A DNA stretch of 64,000 nt from Cyclobacteriaceae bacterium. Lineage in GTDB: Bacteria; Bacteroidota; Bacteroidia; Cytophagales; Cyclobacteriaceae. Below, piece after piece: positions 10,709-21,305 of the stretch (the stretch's first letter is position 1; each line of letters begins with the position of its first letter). The notes beneath the pieces were generated by a model, which saw only the letters and a list, made by a program, of their open reading frames with translations, did no database searches and was not told the DNA's origin. The stretch covers positions 29,951 to 93,950 of the forward strand of contig JAAUQL010000005.1 in assembly GCA_012033595.1 (NCBI GenBank). Reading direction: 5' to 3'. A program made the position numbers and the translations under genes.

Positions 10709-12082
10709 ATGGAAGTTGTTTCATCCGTACGTACCCCACTAGTTACCGGTGCCAAGACTGTAGGTGACGTTACTCAGGATATTTGTGAAAGGGTAGAGGC
10801 CAAACCGGCGAAATCCTGGTTTTTGGCTATAGCTATTTCACTTTGTTTTTTAGCAGTAGGTATTTACAGCCTCTATGTCACCCTTTGGGAAGGGATAGGA
10901 GTATGGGGTTTGAATAAGACCATTGGCTGGGCCTGGGACATCACCAACTTTGTGTGGTGGGTGGGAATCGGCCATGCCGGCACCTTGATATCTGCTATTT
11001 TATTGCTCTTTAGACAAAAGTGGAGGATGTCCATCAACCGGGCAGCAGAAGCCATGACCATATTCGCGGTAATTTGTGCAGCTATCTTTCCTTTGGTGCA
11101 CATGGGCAGATTGTGGCTGGGTTTTTACTGGGTATTGCCATTGCCCAACACCTTTGGGTCTCTTTGGGTCAATTTCAACAGTCCACTTCTTTGGGACGTG
11201 TTTGCCATCACCACCTACTTCACCGTATCGTTGGTGTTCTGGTACATTGGGTTAATCCCCGATTTTGCTACCATCAGAGACAGAGCTAAAAACAAAATAT
11301 CTGCGGCCATCTACGGAGCACTTAGTTTTGGCTGGACCGGCGCAGCCAAAGATTGGTCGCGTTACGAAACTGTTTCGCTCATTCTGGCAGGTTTGGCCAC
11401 CCCATTGGTGCTTTCGGTGCATACCATCGTATCTTTCGACTTTGCCACGTCCATCATACCGGGTTGGCACACCACCATCTTCCCACCTTACTTTGTGGCA
11501 GGGGCGGTGTTTTCCGGCTTTGCTATGGTATTGACCCTCATGCTCATTACCCGTAAGGTTTACAAGCTGGAAGATTATATTACCATTCAGCATATCGAAA
11601 ATATGAACATCATCATCATTGTGACGGGCTCCATCGTAGGAATCGCCTATCTCACAGAGTTGTTCATGGCATGGTATTCTGGTGTATCTTACGAGCAATA
11701 TGCCTTCCTCAACCGGGCCACCGGTCCATATTGGTGGGCATATGCCACCATGATGACCTGCAACGTGGTGTCTCCTCAGCTATTCTGGTTCAAAAAAATC
11801 AGGACAAGCCTATGGGCAACCTTTGCACTATCTATTGTAGTAAATATTGGAATGTGGTTCGAGCGTTTCGTAATTATAGTCACCTCATTGCACAGAGACT
11901 TTTTGCCAAGTAGCTGGGCGATGTTTTATCCGACCTTCTACGACGTGGGCGATTATCTATTCACCTTTGGTTTTTTCTTTACGGCGTTTTTCTTGTTTGC
12001 CAAATTTTTCCCCGTGATTAATATGGCAGAGGTGAAGGGAATTATCAAGTCAAATACATCATCACAAAAAGCTTTGAAATAG
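10709..12082 (+). CDS. actC: Alternative complex III subunit ActC, NrfD/PsrC-like quinol-binding membrane protein
   Basis: 457-aa integral membrane protein of the NrfD/PsrC family, with about ten hydrophobic helices. In ACIII, ActC binds the quinol and faces ActB. Characteristic stretches include [36 protein letters not shown], a helix with [17 protein letters not shown], and the later [20 protein letters not shown]. It starts 5 bases after actB and its TAG abuts the actD ATG directly, so translation is probably coupled. The reading frame is intact. Confidence 0.96.
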   Translation: MEVVSSVRTPLVTGAKTVGDVTQDICERVEAKPAKSWFLAIAISLCFLAVGIYSLYVTLWEGIGVWGLNKTIGWAWDITNFVWWVGIGHAGTLISAILLLFRQKWRMSINRAAEAMTIFAVICAAIFPLVHMGRLWLGFYWVLPLPNTFGSLWVNFNSPLLWDVFAITTYFTVSLVFWYIGLIPDFATIRDRAKNKISAAIYGALSFGWTGAAKDWSRYETVSLILAGLATPLVLSVHTIVSFDFATSIIPGWHTTIFPPYFVAGAVFSGFAMVLTLMLITRKVYKLEDYITIQHIENMNIIIIVTGSIVGIAYLTELFMAWYSGVSYEQYAFLNRATGPYWWAYATMMTCNVVSPQLFWFKKIRTSLWATFALSIVVNIGMWFERFVIIVTSLHRDFLPSSWAMFYPTFYDVGDYLFTFGFFFTAFFLFAKFFPVINMAEVKGIIKSNTSSQKALK

Positions 12083-12613
12083 ATGACAACAGGAACCAAC
12101 TATATCTTAGGTGTGTATGGAGACGATGATGCGGCGCTCAAAGCTGTAAAGCAAATCAGGGCCGCTGGTGTCAAAGTTCACGAAGTATACTCACCTTTTC
12201 CCATACATGGTATCGATGAGGCTCTTGGATACAAACGATCGCGTTTGCCCAGGGCTGCATTTATGTTTGGCACATTGGGTTTGATACTGGCCTTGACCAT
12301 GCAATTCTGGATGCTTGGCTATGATTGGCAAATGATTATCGGAGGCAAAAACTATGCTTCATTGCCGCCTTTTATCCCGGTTACATTCGAGCTTACGGTA
12401 TTGCTAAGTGCTCTGGGCATGGTAGCTACCTTTATGATCGCAAGTGATTTGAAACCCTATAAAAAGGCCAGGATATTTGATATCAGGATCACAGACGATA
12501 AGCACGTAGTAGCTATCGATCTGGCAAGCAATAATGCGTTGGCAAAAGAAGAAATCAGCAGTATTGTTGCGCAATCAGGTGCTGAAGAGGTAAATGAAAA
12601 AATTTTTGAATAA
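12083..12613 (+). CDS. actD: Alternative complex III subunit ActD (DUF3341)
   Basis: 176 aa, DUF3341 family. The N-terminal soluble domain (ILGVYGDDDAALKAVKQIRA, then VHEVYSPFPIHGIDEALG) is followed by two membrane helices (about residues 60-80 and 100-125) separated by a short periplasmic loop with GGKNYASLPPFIPVTFE, and a soluble C-terminus. This is the standard ActD layout; it is a small membrane subunit of ACIII with no cofactor. The start codon touches the actC stop. Confidence 0.95.
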   Translation: MTTGTNYILGVYGDDDAALKAVKQIRAAGVKVHEVYSPFPIHGIDEALGYKRSRLPRAAFMFGTLGLILALTMQFWMLGYDWQMIIGGKNYASLPPFIPVTFELTVLLSALGMVATFMIASDLKPYKKARIFDIRITDDKHVVAIDLASNNALAKEEISSIVAQSGAEEVNEKIFE

Positions 12614-12624
12614 AACTCATTACA

Positions 12625-13251
12625 ATGAACAAAAGTAATATTCATTACATATTACTCATATTGCTGGGAATATCTTTGTGGTCTTGCAAAGCAGAAGATG
12701 ATTTTCCCGGACTGGAATACGCTCCAAATATGTACCATTCGGTGCCCTATGCTCCGCTAAGTCAGATTACCAATAAAGATGCCGGTCAGTGGCTGAGCAA
12801 TAGAGAAGATGGATTGGGAGAATATTATAATTCCAATCCACACAATCCGCACAATATGAACATGCGTCCTCCGGTGCCAAATACGATCAAAAGAACAGAA
12901 AATGGTTTTCTGCCATATCGCATACACAAAGATAGTGTTGAATATGCCGGCAGGGTATTGGTGAATCCGTATGATTCTTCGGCTGAAGTGCTGGCAACCG
13001 GCAAAGAGCTGTACACGGTGTATTGTGGGGCATGTCATGGGGAGACCGGGCAGGGTGACGGTCTGGTCGGCAAAGTATTTATGGGAGTGCCGGCATACAA
13101 TGTGGGTCGGGTCAGGGATCTGCCACAAGGTCAGATTTTCCATACCATCACCTACGGTCGGGGTCGAATGATGTCTCATGCCTCCCAGGTAGATATTGAC
13201 GAAAGGTGGAAAATTGCCCGATATGTTCAACTATTACAAAATCAAAACTAA
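12625..13251 (+). CDS. actE: Alternative complex III subunit ActE, monoheme cytochrome c lipoprotein
   Basis: 208 aa. A signal peptide with lipobox (LLGISLWSC, Cys about residue 21) predicts a lipid-anchored periplasmic protein. A single heme c site CGACH is followed by GETGQGDGLVGKVF, and a distal Met candidate lies in GRGRMMSHASQV. The middle part with NPHNMNMRPPVPNTIKR is typical of ActE. It accepts electrons from ActA and hands them to the oxidase. It lies 11 bases downstream of actD and 20 upstream of actF. Confidence 0.94.
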   Translation: MNKSNIHYILLILLGISLWSCKAEDDFPGLEYAPNMYHSVPYAPLSQITNKDAGQWLSNREDGLGEYYNSNPHNPHNMNMRPPVPNTIKRTENGFLPYRIHKDSVEYAGRVLVNPYDSSAEVLATGKELYTVYCGACHGETGQGDGLVGKVFMGVPAYNVGRVRDLPQGQIFHTITYGRGRMMSHASQVDIDERWKIARYVQLLQNQN

Positions 13252-13271
13252 GACCAACTTAAAAGATCATC

Positions 13272-14533
13272 ATGTCTGAAGATAAATTTGTTTTTACCGC
13301 TGATAGTCAAAAAAAACTATGGTTGGCCAAGCTTGCGGGTCTTGTTTTGGTCGTGGTAGGAATTTTATTCCTGGTATTTGGCAGTCATGGCCATGAAGAT
13401 GCTGAGGCCACAGGCCATCACTTTCACTGGTTGCACCGGATATGGGTAAATCTCTGGATCAACAACATTTATTTTCTGGGCATATCTTTGAGTGGGGTAT
13501 TGTTCCTTGCCTTGCAATATGCATCGCAGGCGGGTTGGTCAGCCTATATCAAGCGTGTTCCCGAAGCATTTGGAGGATGGCTTGTATTTGGTTTTGGACT
13601 CACCTTAATTACTTTCGGCTTGGCCAATTTTGCCGGGCCATATCATTTTCACTTGTTTCATTGGCTCGACAGCTCCCTCTATGTGGAAGGTGGAGAGCAT
13701 TACGATCCGATAATAGCCGGTAAAAGAGCTTACCTCAATATCGCATTTTTCCTGGGTCGAATGATCGCCTATTTCGTGCTCTGGATCATGATGTTCCGAT
13801 TTATCAGAAATGAATCGCTCAAAGAAGATCAGTTTGGCGGCGATGGGCATTGGCGCAAAATGCGTGTCTATTCTACGGTATTTATTATCCTGTTTGCTAT
13901 CACTTCTTCTACCGCAGCGTGGGACTGGGTGCTATCTATCGACACCCACTGGTTCAGCACCATGTTTGGCTGGTATGTCTTTGCCAGTTGGTTTGTGGCA
14001 GGGCTTTCGGCCATCACCTTGCTCGTCATTTGGCTGAGAGAGCAGGGGCTTCTGATGCAGCTCAATTCCAGTCACCTGCACGACCTGGGCAAGTATGTGT
14101 TTGCGTTCAGTATTTTCTGGACTTACATTTGGTTTTCGCAGTTTTTGCTGATCTACTATGCCAATATACCCGAAGAAACCATATACTATGTAGAAAGGCT
14201 CAAGAGTGGCCAATATGCGTGGGTATTTTTCCTCAATATTTTGCTAAACTTTATCTTTCCGTTTTTGGTTTTAATGACCAGAGACTCAAAAAGGCACACT
14301 ATTTCTTGAAAATAGTGTGTACCGTGGTGCTGATTGGTCATTGGTTTGATTTTTATCTGATGATTACACCGGGCACCCTGAGAGAAAATGGTGGAGTTGG
14401 ATTTATCGAAATTGGAATGGCTTTGCTCTTCGCTGCCGGTTTTATATTTGTTGTATTGCGAACTTTGGCCAAAGCTCCACTGGTAGCTCAAAATCACCCG
14501 ATGCTGGAAGAGAGCCTGCATCACCATATTTAG
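13272..14533 (+). CDS. actF: Alternative complex III subunit ActF, membrane protein (one frameshift)
   Basis: ActF is the second large NrfD-like membrane subunit of ACIII, structurally related to ActC. It has about ten hydrophobic segments; recognisable stretches are HRIWVNLWINNIYFLGISLS, TSSTAAWDWVLSIDTHWFST and LHDLGKYVFAFSIFWTYIWF. The first frame ends at 14309 after VLMTRDSKR. Adding one A to A5 at 14288-14292 gives RDSKKAHYFLKIVCTVVLIG and continues through HWFDFYLMITPGTL to the stop at 14533 (420 aa). Last act gene before the oxidase genes. Confidence 0.9.
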
Positions 14534-14555
14534 TTTGTTGTCGCTTGCAAAGTAA

Positions 14556-14629
14556 TTCACGGCTTTCCGTGAAAGTTTTATAATAGTTGTTGTTAAGTAA
14601 AAGAGTGCTGTGAATCGTGGTAGATTCAC
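14556..14629 (+). other. Two hairpins between actF and coxB
   Basis: First: TTCACGG-cttt-CCGTGAA (14556-14573) followed by AGTTTTA. Second: GTGAATC-gtggta-GATTCAC (14610-14629) followed by a T-rich stretch (ATTGTTTCTTTT). Both are perfect 7-bp stems in the 152-bp gap. They could attenuate or process the transcript so that act and cox mRNA levels differ; a role as a full terminator is not proven. Confidence 0.5.
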
Positions 14630-14685
14630 GATTGTTTCTTTTACACGCTTTTAAAGTTTTATTAAGGTACTAGCTTAAAATAATT

Positions 14686-15731
14686 ATGATTGGATTTTCG
14701 ATCGCAGTCGGGGTTATACTTATCCTCGCCATTCTGCTATTGATCTTCAGGCTGCACACATTGGTAAATGTGATGAACAAGTCTGATGAAAAGATTGGAA
14801 GTGGAAGCAACAAGACCAATGCCTTGCTGCTGTTGCTTTTATGATAGTATGCTTCATACTATTGTTTTGGTACTCCATTAAGGAATTCGACACCTATCAA
14901 ATTCCCATAGCTTCTGAACATGGGGTCATTACCGACCGGTTGTTTTGGATCACAATGGCGATTACCGGTATTGTTTTTATCATTACCCAAATTCTGCTTT
15001 TTTACTTTTCGTATAAATATCAGCACAGTCCGAGGCGTAGCGCCCTCTATTTTCCCGACAATTATAAGCTTGAGTTCATCTGGACCATCGTACCGGCAGT
15101 AGTGCTTACCATTCTGGTAGTTTATGGTCTTACGGTTTGGAACAAGGTAATGGCTCCTGCACCTGAAGATGCGGAGGTAGTAGAAATATTGGGCTATCAA
15201 TTTGCATGGAAGGTGCGGTATCCCGGCAAGGATGAGACCCTGGGAGCGTATGACTTCAGGAAAATAGATGCAGTAAATGATTTTGGGTTGGACTTTACGG
15301 ATAAGGCGACTTTTGACGATTTTTCACCAAGAGAATTGCACCTCCCCAAAGGCCAGCCGGTCGAATTCAGGATTAGGGCCAGGGATGTGCTACACAGTGT
15401 TTTTGCTCCGCACTTCAGGTTGAAAATGGACGCTGTGCCCGGTATGCCTACCCGTTTTTGGTTTGTGCCCACCAAAACAACCGCCGAAATGAGAGAAGAA
15501 ACCGGCAATCCGGAATTTAACTATGAAATAGCCTGTACCGAAGTATGTGGAAGGGGACATTTTTCTATGCGCCTGCTGGTAATCGTGGAAGAGCCCGAAG
15601 CATATGAGCAATGGAAAGCCGAGCAAGAACCATGGCTTTCTAAAAATCCAGAATATTTGTCATCCGTTCCGGAAAACCTGAAGGAACTGGCCATGATCAA
15701 ATCACAAATAGAACACACAGCAATAAACTGA
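14686..15731 (+). CDS. coxB: Cytochrome c oxidase subunit II (one frameshift)
   Basis: Subunit II carries the binuclear CuA centre that receives electrons from cytochrome c. ATG 14686 opens MIGFSIAVGVILILAILLLI; the frame ends at 14845 but adding one T to T4 at 14837-14840 joins it to MIVCFILLFWYSIKEFD and the intact rest (348 aa total). Three N-terminal hydrophobic segments precede the cupredoxin domain. The CuA ligands are all present: His in RDVLHSVFAPHF and the C-x3-C-x3-H-x2-M block CTEVCGRGHFSM. No C-terminal heme c domain is present, so electrons must come from a separate cytochrome domain, presumably ActE or ActA. Confidence 0.93.
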
Positions 15732-15760
15732 CAGCAGTCTGAAAATAAAATTAGATATTT

Positions 15761-17619
15761 ATGGCTTCAACAGTAGTAGATGAGCACGTAGATCACACCT
15801 TGGACGATCACACTCACGACCATCACGAGCATCACGAAAATTTCATCACCAAATACATATTCAGCACAGACCATAAGACCATAGCCAAACAGTACCTGAT
15901 CACTGGTATTTTTTGGGCCTTGATAGGTGGTTTCTTATCTCTGATTTTCCGTTTGCAATTGGGTTTTCCTGAGACGCAACTGGAGTGGCTGCGACCCTTG
16001 CTTGGCAAGTGGATTACCACGGCAGGCAAACTGGATCCGGAGTTTTATCTCGCCCTGGTTACCATGCACGGCACCATTATGGTGTTTTTTGTATTAACTG
16101 CCGGGCTGAGTGGTACGTTTAGCAATTTCCTTATTCCCTTGCAGATTGGCGCCCGTGACATGGCGTCCGGTTTTATGAACATGCTATCGTATTGGTTCTT
16201 TTTTGCTTCCAGCGTTATTATGTTCTTTTCCTTGTTTATAGAAACAGGTCCGGCTTCGGGCGGCTGGGTTATTTATCCTCCGCTAAGCGCACTACCGCAG
16301 GCTATGTCCGGCTCCGGGCTCGGGATGACACTGTGGCTTATAGCGATGGCCTTGTTTATAGTGAGTACCTTGCTGGGAGGTATCAATTACATTACCACCA
16401 TCATTAATTTGCGAACACTGGGCATGTCGTTTCTGAAATTGCCCCTTACCATTTGGTCTTTCTTTTTTACCGCTATCATTGGCTTGCTCTCGTTTCCGGT
16501 ATTGCTCGGCGCTGCCTTGCTGCTCATCTTCGACAGGAGCTTTGGTACCAGTTTTTATCTCTCTGATATTTATATTGCCGGAGAGGCGCTGCCTCACATG
16601 GGCGGTAGTCCCATCTTGTTCCAGCATTTATTCTGGTTTCTTGGTCATCCCGAGGTGTACATAGTAATCATGCCCGCTTTTGGTATCACCAGTGAAATCA
16701 TATCTACCAACAGCCGCAAACCCATTTTTGGATATAAAGCTATGATCATTTCCCTATTGGGAATTACCGTGCTATCATTTGTGGTCTGGGCACATCATAT
16801 GTTTGTGAGCGGAATGAACCCATTTTTGGGGTCTATATTTATGTTGCTTACGCTGATTATTGCCATACCCTCGGCGGTAAAGGTATTTAACTACCTCACG
16901 ACCTTGTGGAAGGGAAATATCATATTTACTCCGGCCATGTTGTTTTCTATCGGATTGGTTTCTTTCTTTATTTCCGGTGGTTAACCGGGCTTTTTGTTGG
17001 CAATTCTGCCATCGATATTCAATTGCATGATACCTATTTCATAGTGGCGCATTTTCATTTGGTTATGGGCAGCGCTGCCTTCTTTGGAATGTTGGCCGGG
17101 GTGTATCACTGGTTTCCCAAGATGTTTGGCCGGATGATGGATACCAAATTAGGATACGTTCATTTTTGGCTTTCATTTATAGGTATTTATATGGTTTTTT
17201 TCCCCATGCACTATATTGGCATTGCAGGCTTTCCGCGCAGGTATTATTCATTCACCAATTTCGATGCCTTTAGCAGCTTTGTAGAGCTCAACTCCTTTGT
17301 GAGTATAGCGGCCATTATTACTTTTGCGGCTCAATTCATCTTTCTTTTCAATTTTTTCTACAGCATATACAAAGGCAAAAAAGCACCGCTTAATCCGTGG
17401 AATTCAAATACTCTGGAGTGGACTACACCCCGGTTGCCTGTACATGGCAACTGGCCAGGGCCGATTCCCATGGTATATCGATGGCCTTATGACTATAGCA
17501 AACCCGGGGCAAAGCAGGACTTTATTCCACAACATGTACCGTTTTCGGCCACGCGGGAGTCGAATTTGCCACATGAAAATGAATTGATTGAGGAAGAAAA
17601 GGAAATTGCAAAAGCTTAA
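15761..17619 (+). CDS. coxA: Cytochrome c oxidase subunit I (one frameshift)
   Basis: Catalytic heme-copper subunit that reduces O2 to water and pumps protons. The N-terminus is His-rich ([10 protein letters not shown]). Key residues are visible: heme a His in [10 protein letters not shown], CuB/cross-link H296-P-E-V-Y300 in [15 protein letters not shown] (with the D-channel Glu298 of A-type oxidases), CuB His345-His346 in [15 protein letters not shown], and the heme ligands in [15 protein letters not shown]. The frame stops at 16984 after FFISGG; adding one T at 16981-16982 gives [20 protein letters not shown] and a 619-aa protein. The stop overlaps the next ATG (TAATG). Confidence 0.95.
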
Positions 17620-18682
17620 TGGCTTTCAAAGACAAACATAGCGGTTTCAAAAAACTCAGTTTAGCCACCTTAGTCGCGGTTTACTTCCTCATTTTGATTG
17701 GGGGTGTGGTACGAAGTACAGGATCTGGCATGGGATGTCCCGATTGGCCAAAATGCTTTGGCAGGTGGGTGCCGCCCACAGACGTGGCCGAGCTTCCGGA
17801 TAATTATAAGGAAGACTACTCTGCCTACAGACATCAAAAAAATGTGCGTTTTGCCCGTTATCTGCGTTTGTTCGGCATGGACTCCAAAGCTGATCAAATT
17901 ACTACTGACCAATCTATTTTGGAAGAGGCCAATTTCAATGTTTACAAAACCTGGACCGAATATGCCAATCGCCTCGCCGGGGTCAGCATTGGTCTGTTTA
18001 TCTTTGCTATGGCCATAGGTTCGTGGGCCTACTTCAAAGAAGATCCTCCGGTATTTTTTTATCGCTGTTTACTTTCCTGCTTGTAGGATTTCAGGGATGG
18101 ATTGGTTCCATTGTGGTTTCTACAAACCTGACGCCATGGATGATCACCATCCATATGATCATTGCATTGCTCATAGTTTTGCTGTTGATCTATATCAATT
18201 TTAGGATTAGAATGCCAATTGATTATAAATCAGCAGCCATACAAAATAAAACACTGGTTTACCTGTCCATTTTGTGCCTGGTGACGCTGGCGGTGCAGAT
18301 TGTACTTGGCACGCAGGTCCGCGAATCTATAGACATGATATCGGCCAGCCTGGATTATAACTTCAGGAATAGCTGGGTTAACCAGCTTGGGCTTGATTTT
18401 TATATCCACCGTTCCTTTTCTCTGTTGATCCTGGCATTGCATATTTGGCTTTTGGTGGTGGTTTTGCGAAACAACCATCAATCGAGCCGGGTGAAAGCGA
18501 TGGGCAAATATGTGGTTTTGCTGATCGTTTTGGAAATTTTCACCGGTATTATTATGGCCTACTTTGGCATGCCACCATTTATGCAGCCCATCCACTTGCT
18601 ATTGAGCACAGTGATTTTTGGTGCGCTTTATTATATGTCTTTATTGATCAAAAATGAAGATAAAACATATGCTCCCAGCTGA
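17619..18682 (+). CDS. ctaA: Heme A synthase CtaA/COX15 (one frameshift)
   Basis: Converts heme O to heme A in the membrane for the adjacent oxidase. Family motifs: [20 protein letters not shown] near the N-terminus (residues about 28-47), [11 protein letters not shown] (His-region counterpart), [13 protein letters not shown] and later [10 protein letters not shown]. The first frame ends at 18086; adding one T to T7 at 18054-18060 gives [20 protein letters not shown] and a 354-aa protein with eight hydrophobic segments. It overlaps coxA by one base and is followed at once by ctaB. Confidence 0.93.
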
Positions 18683-18683
18683 T

Positions 18684-19583
18684 ATGACTACAGATACAAC
18701 TCAACATATTGCACATTCGGCTTTTTTAGTGCACAAACTAAAAAGCTATTATGAATTATTAAAGTTCAGGTTAAGCTTTTTGGTGGCCTTCTCTTCTGGG
18801 TTTGGGTATATCCTTGGCAGCCAGGGCAACATCAACTGGGCAACATTCACAGCATTTTGTCTTGGGGGCTTGTTGGTAAGCGGAGGTTCCATCACCATCA
18901 ATCAAATAATAGAAAAAGACTATGATAAGGTGATGAAGCGCACCATGAACAGACCCTTGCCTACGCAAAGGGTGAGCCGCAGCGAGGCAGCAGTGTATGC
19001 AGCAGTTTTATTGCTCATCGGATTTTCTCTGATCTTGATCTATGCCAATTTACTTACCCTGCTCATTTCCATCGTTTCGATGCTGCTGTATTGCTTCGTC
19101 TATACCCCATTGAAACGTGTAGGGCCTATTGCAGTATTTGTAGGTGCCATACCGGGCGCTTTGCCACCATTTTTGGGTTGGGTTGCGGCTACAGGGCATA
19201 TTACCTATGAGGCATGGATCATTTTTGGTATTCAATTTATCTGGCAGTTTCCACACTTCTGGGCTATTGCCTGGCTTGCCGACGAAGATTATAAAAAGGC
19301 AGGCTTTAAGTTGCTGCCTGCCAATGGCACCAAGGATATGAAAACAGCCATCAATATCATGATTTATACCCTCTTTCTACTGCCTTTGGGGCTATTGCCT
19401 GCAAAGTTCGGAGTGGCCGGTATCAATTCCGCCATCATTGCCACAATTTGCGGTGTATTGTTTTTGGCACAGACCTTCAGTTTGATGCGCGACAATTCTC
19501 GCAAATCTGCATTGAAGATCATGTATGGATCTTTTCTCTATTTGCCTATTGTTCAAATCGCCTATCTCGTAGATAAAATATAA
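18684..19583 (+). CDS. ctaB: Protoheme IX farnesyltransferase (heme O synthase)
   Basis: UbiA-family prenyltransferase that attaches farnesyl to heme B to make heme O. The substrate-binding block reads NQIIEKDYDKVMKRTMNRPLP in shortened form (first Asp replaced by Glu), followed later by YTPLKRVGPIAVFVGAIPGA and WQFPHFWAIAWLADEDYKKA. About 299 aa from the ATG at 18684, one base after the ctaA stop; an in-frame ATG at 18654 would overlap ctaA and add 10 residues, and cannot be excluded. Also called cyoE. Confidence 0.94.
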   Translation: MTTDTTQHIAHSAFLVHKLKSYYELLKFRLSFLVAFSSGFGYILGSQGNINWATFTAFCLGGLLVSGGSITINQIIEKDYDKVMKRTMNRPLPTQRVSRSEAAVYAAVLLLIGFSLILIYANLLTLLISIVSMLLYCFVYTPLKRVGPIAVFVGAIPGALPPFLGWVAATGHITYEAWIIFGIQFIWQFPHFWAIAWLADEDYKKAGFKLLPANGTKDMKTAINIMIYTLFLLPLGLLPAKFGVAGINSAIIATICGVLFLAQTFSLMRDNSRKSALKIMYGSFLYLPIVQIAYLVDKI

Positions 19584-20167
19584 TGGTAAACCAGGAATTA
19601 CATATTGAAAATCCAAAGCCGACATTGTCGATGCATCCGCAGAAATTTGCGCTGTGGTTGTTTATTGTGTCTATCGTCATGCTTTTTGCTGCACTCACCA
19701 GTGCCTATATCGTGAAACAGGCGGATGGTAATTGGCTGTCATTCCAATTGCCGGGCATTTTCGCCATCAATACAGTCATCATCGCTTTGAGTAGCCTAAC
19801 GATGCACCTGGCCTATTTGGCAGCGAAAAGGGATGATTTGTCACGGATCAGGTGGATGCTCCTGATCACGGTGGTATTGGGCTTATTGTTTCTCGTTGGG
19901 CAATATATTTCCTGGGCAGAATTGGTGGCCGGCGATGTGTATTTTGTGAGCAACTATGCATCCGGTTCATTTATTTATATTTTCACCGGACTACACGCAG
20001 TTCACCTGATAAGTGGCATTGTGTTTTTGTTCATCACCTTCTGGTCATCTGTCAGGCTAAATATCCATTCCAAAAATATGGTGAGAATAGAAATGTGCAT
20101 GACGTATTGGCACTTTTTGGGTGGTCTTTGGTTGTACTTATACTTATTCTTATTGTTTAATTTGTAG
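19583..20167 (+). CDS. Cytochrome c oxidase subunit III-like protein (short form)
   Basis: 194 aa with five hydrophobic segments. Typical subunit III stretches are LWLFIVSIVMLFAALTSAYI at the start, SGSFIYIFTGLHAVHLISGI and MTYWHFLGGLWLYLYLFLLF at the end. Overlaps the ctaB stop (TAATGG). This is the first of two subunit III-like genes in tandem. Subunit III supports stability of the catalytic core. The short form lacks the first two helices of the seven-helix subunit III. Confidence 0.88.
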   Translation: MVNQELHIENPKPTLSMHPQKFALWLFIVSIVMLFAALTSAYIVKQADGNWLSFQLPGIFAINTVIIALSSLTMHLAYLAAKRDDLSRIRWMLLITVVLGLLFLVGQYISWAELVAGDVYFVSNYASGSFIYIFTGLHAVHLISGIVFLFITFWSSVRLNIHSKNMVRIEMCMTYWHFLGGLWLYLYLFLLFNL

Positions 20168-20183
20168 TAACTAAAATACATTT

Positions 20184-20957
20184 ATGGCATCTTCAGCTAT
20201 AGCAGAAAAATCAGGTAAAAACCTTTGGGACGGTGGGGCATCGCCGATGAAGGCAAGTTATGGAAAACTCATGATGTGGTTCTTCCTGTTGTCTGATGCA
20301 TTTACGTTTTCCGGTTTGTTGATTACCTATGGATTGCTAAGGAGCAGCCACCCTGCATACCGTGGCGCCCATGCCGATTTTGTTCCATCACAAGAATATT
20401 GGCCGATTCCCGAAAAAATATTTGATGCTGTGCCCTTCTTGCATGGCGTGTCCATTCCTTTGGCCTTTGTTGGCCTTATGACCTTCATTCTCATTATGAG
20501 CAGCGTCACCATGGTATTGGCAGTAGAAGCCGGCCATAGAATGGACAAAAAAAATGTGATGAAATGGATGCTTTGGACCATCATTGGTGGCTTTGCCTTT
20601 TTAGGATGTCAGGCCTGGGAATGGTCGCATTTTATCACCGGTTCGGGCAAAGAAGGATGGGGCATTGACCTGAACGGCGACGGGATATTGCAGGCTGGGG
20701 TGGATTTTTTCGGAGCCAACCTGGCCATGAACGAATATGGCCCACAGTTGTTTGCCGACTTGTTTTTCTTTATCACTGGTTTTCATGGCACCCATGTCCT
20801 TAGCGGAGTGGTGCTCAATGTGATTGTATTTTATCAGGCTTCGGTAGGTACCTTTGAGCGCCGTGGCCACTATGAAATGGTCGAAAAGGTGGGTCTGTAC
20901 TGGCACTTTGTCGATCTGGTCTGGGTATTCGTTTTCACATTTTTCTACTTGATTTAA
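20184..20957 (+). CDS. coxC: Cytochrome c oxidase subunit III
   Basis: 257 aa, heme-copper oxidase subunit III family. MWFFLLSDAFTFSGLLITYG at residues 31-50 and TGFHGTHVLSGVVLN with VGLYWHFVDLVWVFVFTFFY near the end are diagnostic. Between helices there is a polar insert (SGKEGWGIDLNGDGILQAG, about residues 152-170) whose DLNGDGI resembles an EF-hand-like loop. Second of the tandem subunit III genes, 16 bases after the first. Confidence 0.93.
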   Translation: MASSAIAEKSGKNLWDGGASPMKASYGKLMMWFFLLSDAFTFSGLLITYGLLRSSHPAYRGAHADFVPSQEYWPIPEKIFDAVPFLHGVSIPLAFVGLMTFILIMSSVTMVLAVEAGHRMDKKNVMKWMLWTIIGGFAFLGCQAWEWSHFITGSGKEGWGIDLNGDGILQAGVDFFGANLAMNEYGPQLFADLFFFITGFHGTHVLSGVVLNVIVFYQASVGTFERRGHYEMVEKVGLYWHFVDLVWVFVFTFFYLI

Positions 20958-20972
20958 AAAAATTTAGTATAT

Positions 20973-21305
20973 ATGGCACTATTGGAAGAAACCTCGCATG
21001 TACAAGCAAAACCTGCAAACAAGGCAGAAATTAGCAAGCTATGGAAGATCGCCGGCATTTTGCTGCTCATTACCCTGGTGGAATTCGTTTTTGCTTTTAC
21101 ACTGCCCGAGCATTGGAAACTGATGAAAATTTCCATATTCGTAGGACTCACCTTTGTGAAGGCATTTTATATCGTCTCTGAATTTATGCACCTGAAGCAC
21201 GAAACCAAGCTACTTGTGTGGTCTATTGCCCTGCCACTGATTTTTGTCGTGTGGATGGTCATCGCCCTCGTGTATGAGGGGGAAGCAATTTCGAGTGTCC
21301 GGTAA
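20973..21305 (+). CDS. coxD: Cytochrome c oxidase subunit IV, prokaryotic type
   Basis: 110 aa with three hydrophobic helices (about residues 24-42, 51-69, 77-100), including ISIFVGLTFVKAFYIVSEFM and LKHETKLLVWSIALPLIFV, typical of the small CyoD/CtaF-type subunit. It closes the respiratory operon; the next gene is on the other strand. I see no SCO or other copper chaperone gene after it, which many related operons carry. Confidence 0.9.
   Translation: MALLEETSHVQAKPANKAEISKLWKIAGILLLITLVEFVFAFTLPEHWKLMKISIFVGLTFVKAFYIVSEFMHLKHETKLLVWSIALPLIFVVWMVIALVYEGEAISSVR

Noticed and set aside
13850..14533. ORF of 227 codons read as a separate gene
   Set aside because: Its first two thirds are the wrong frame of actF; only the last 80 residues are real and belong to ActF after one added base.
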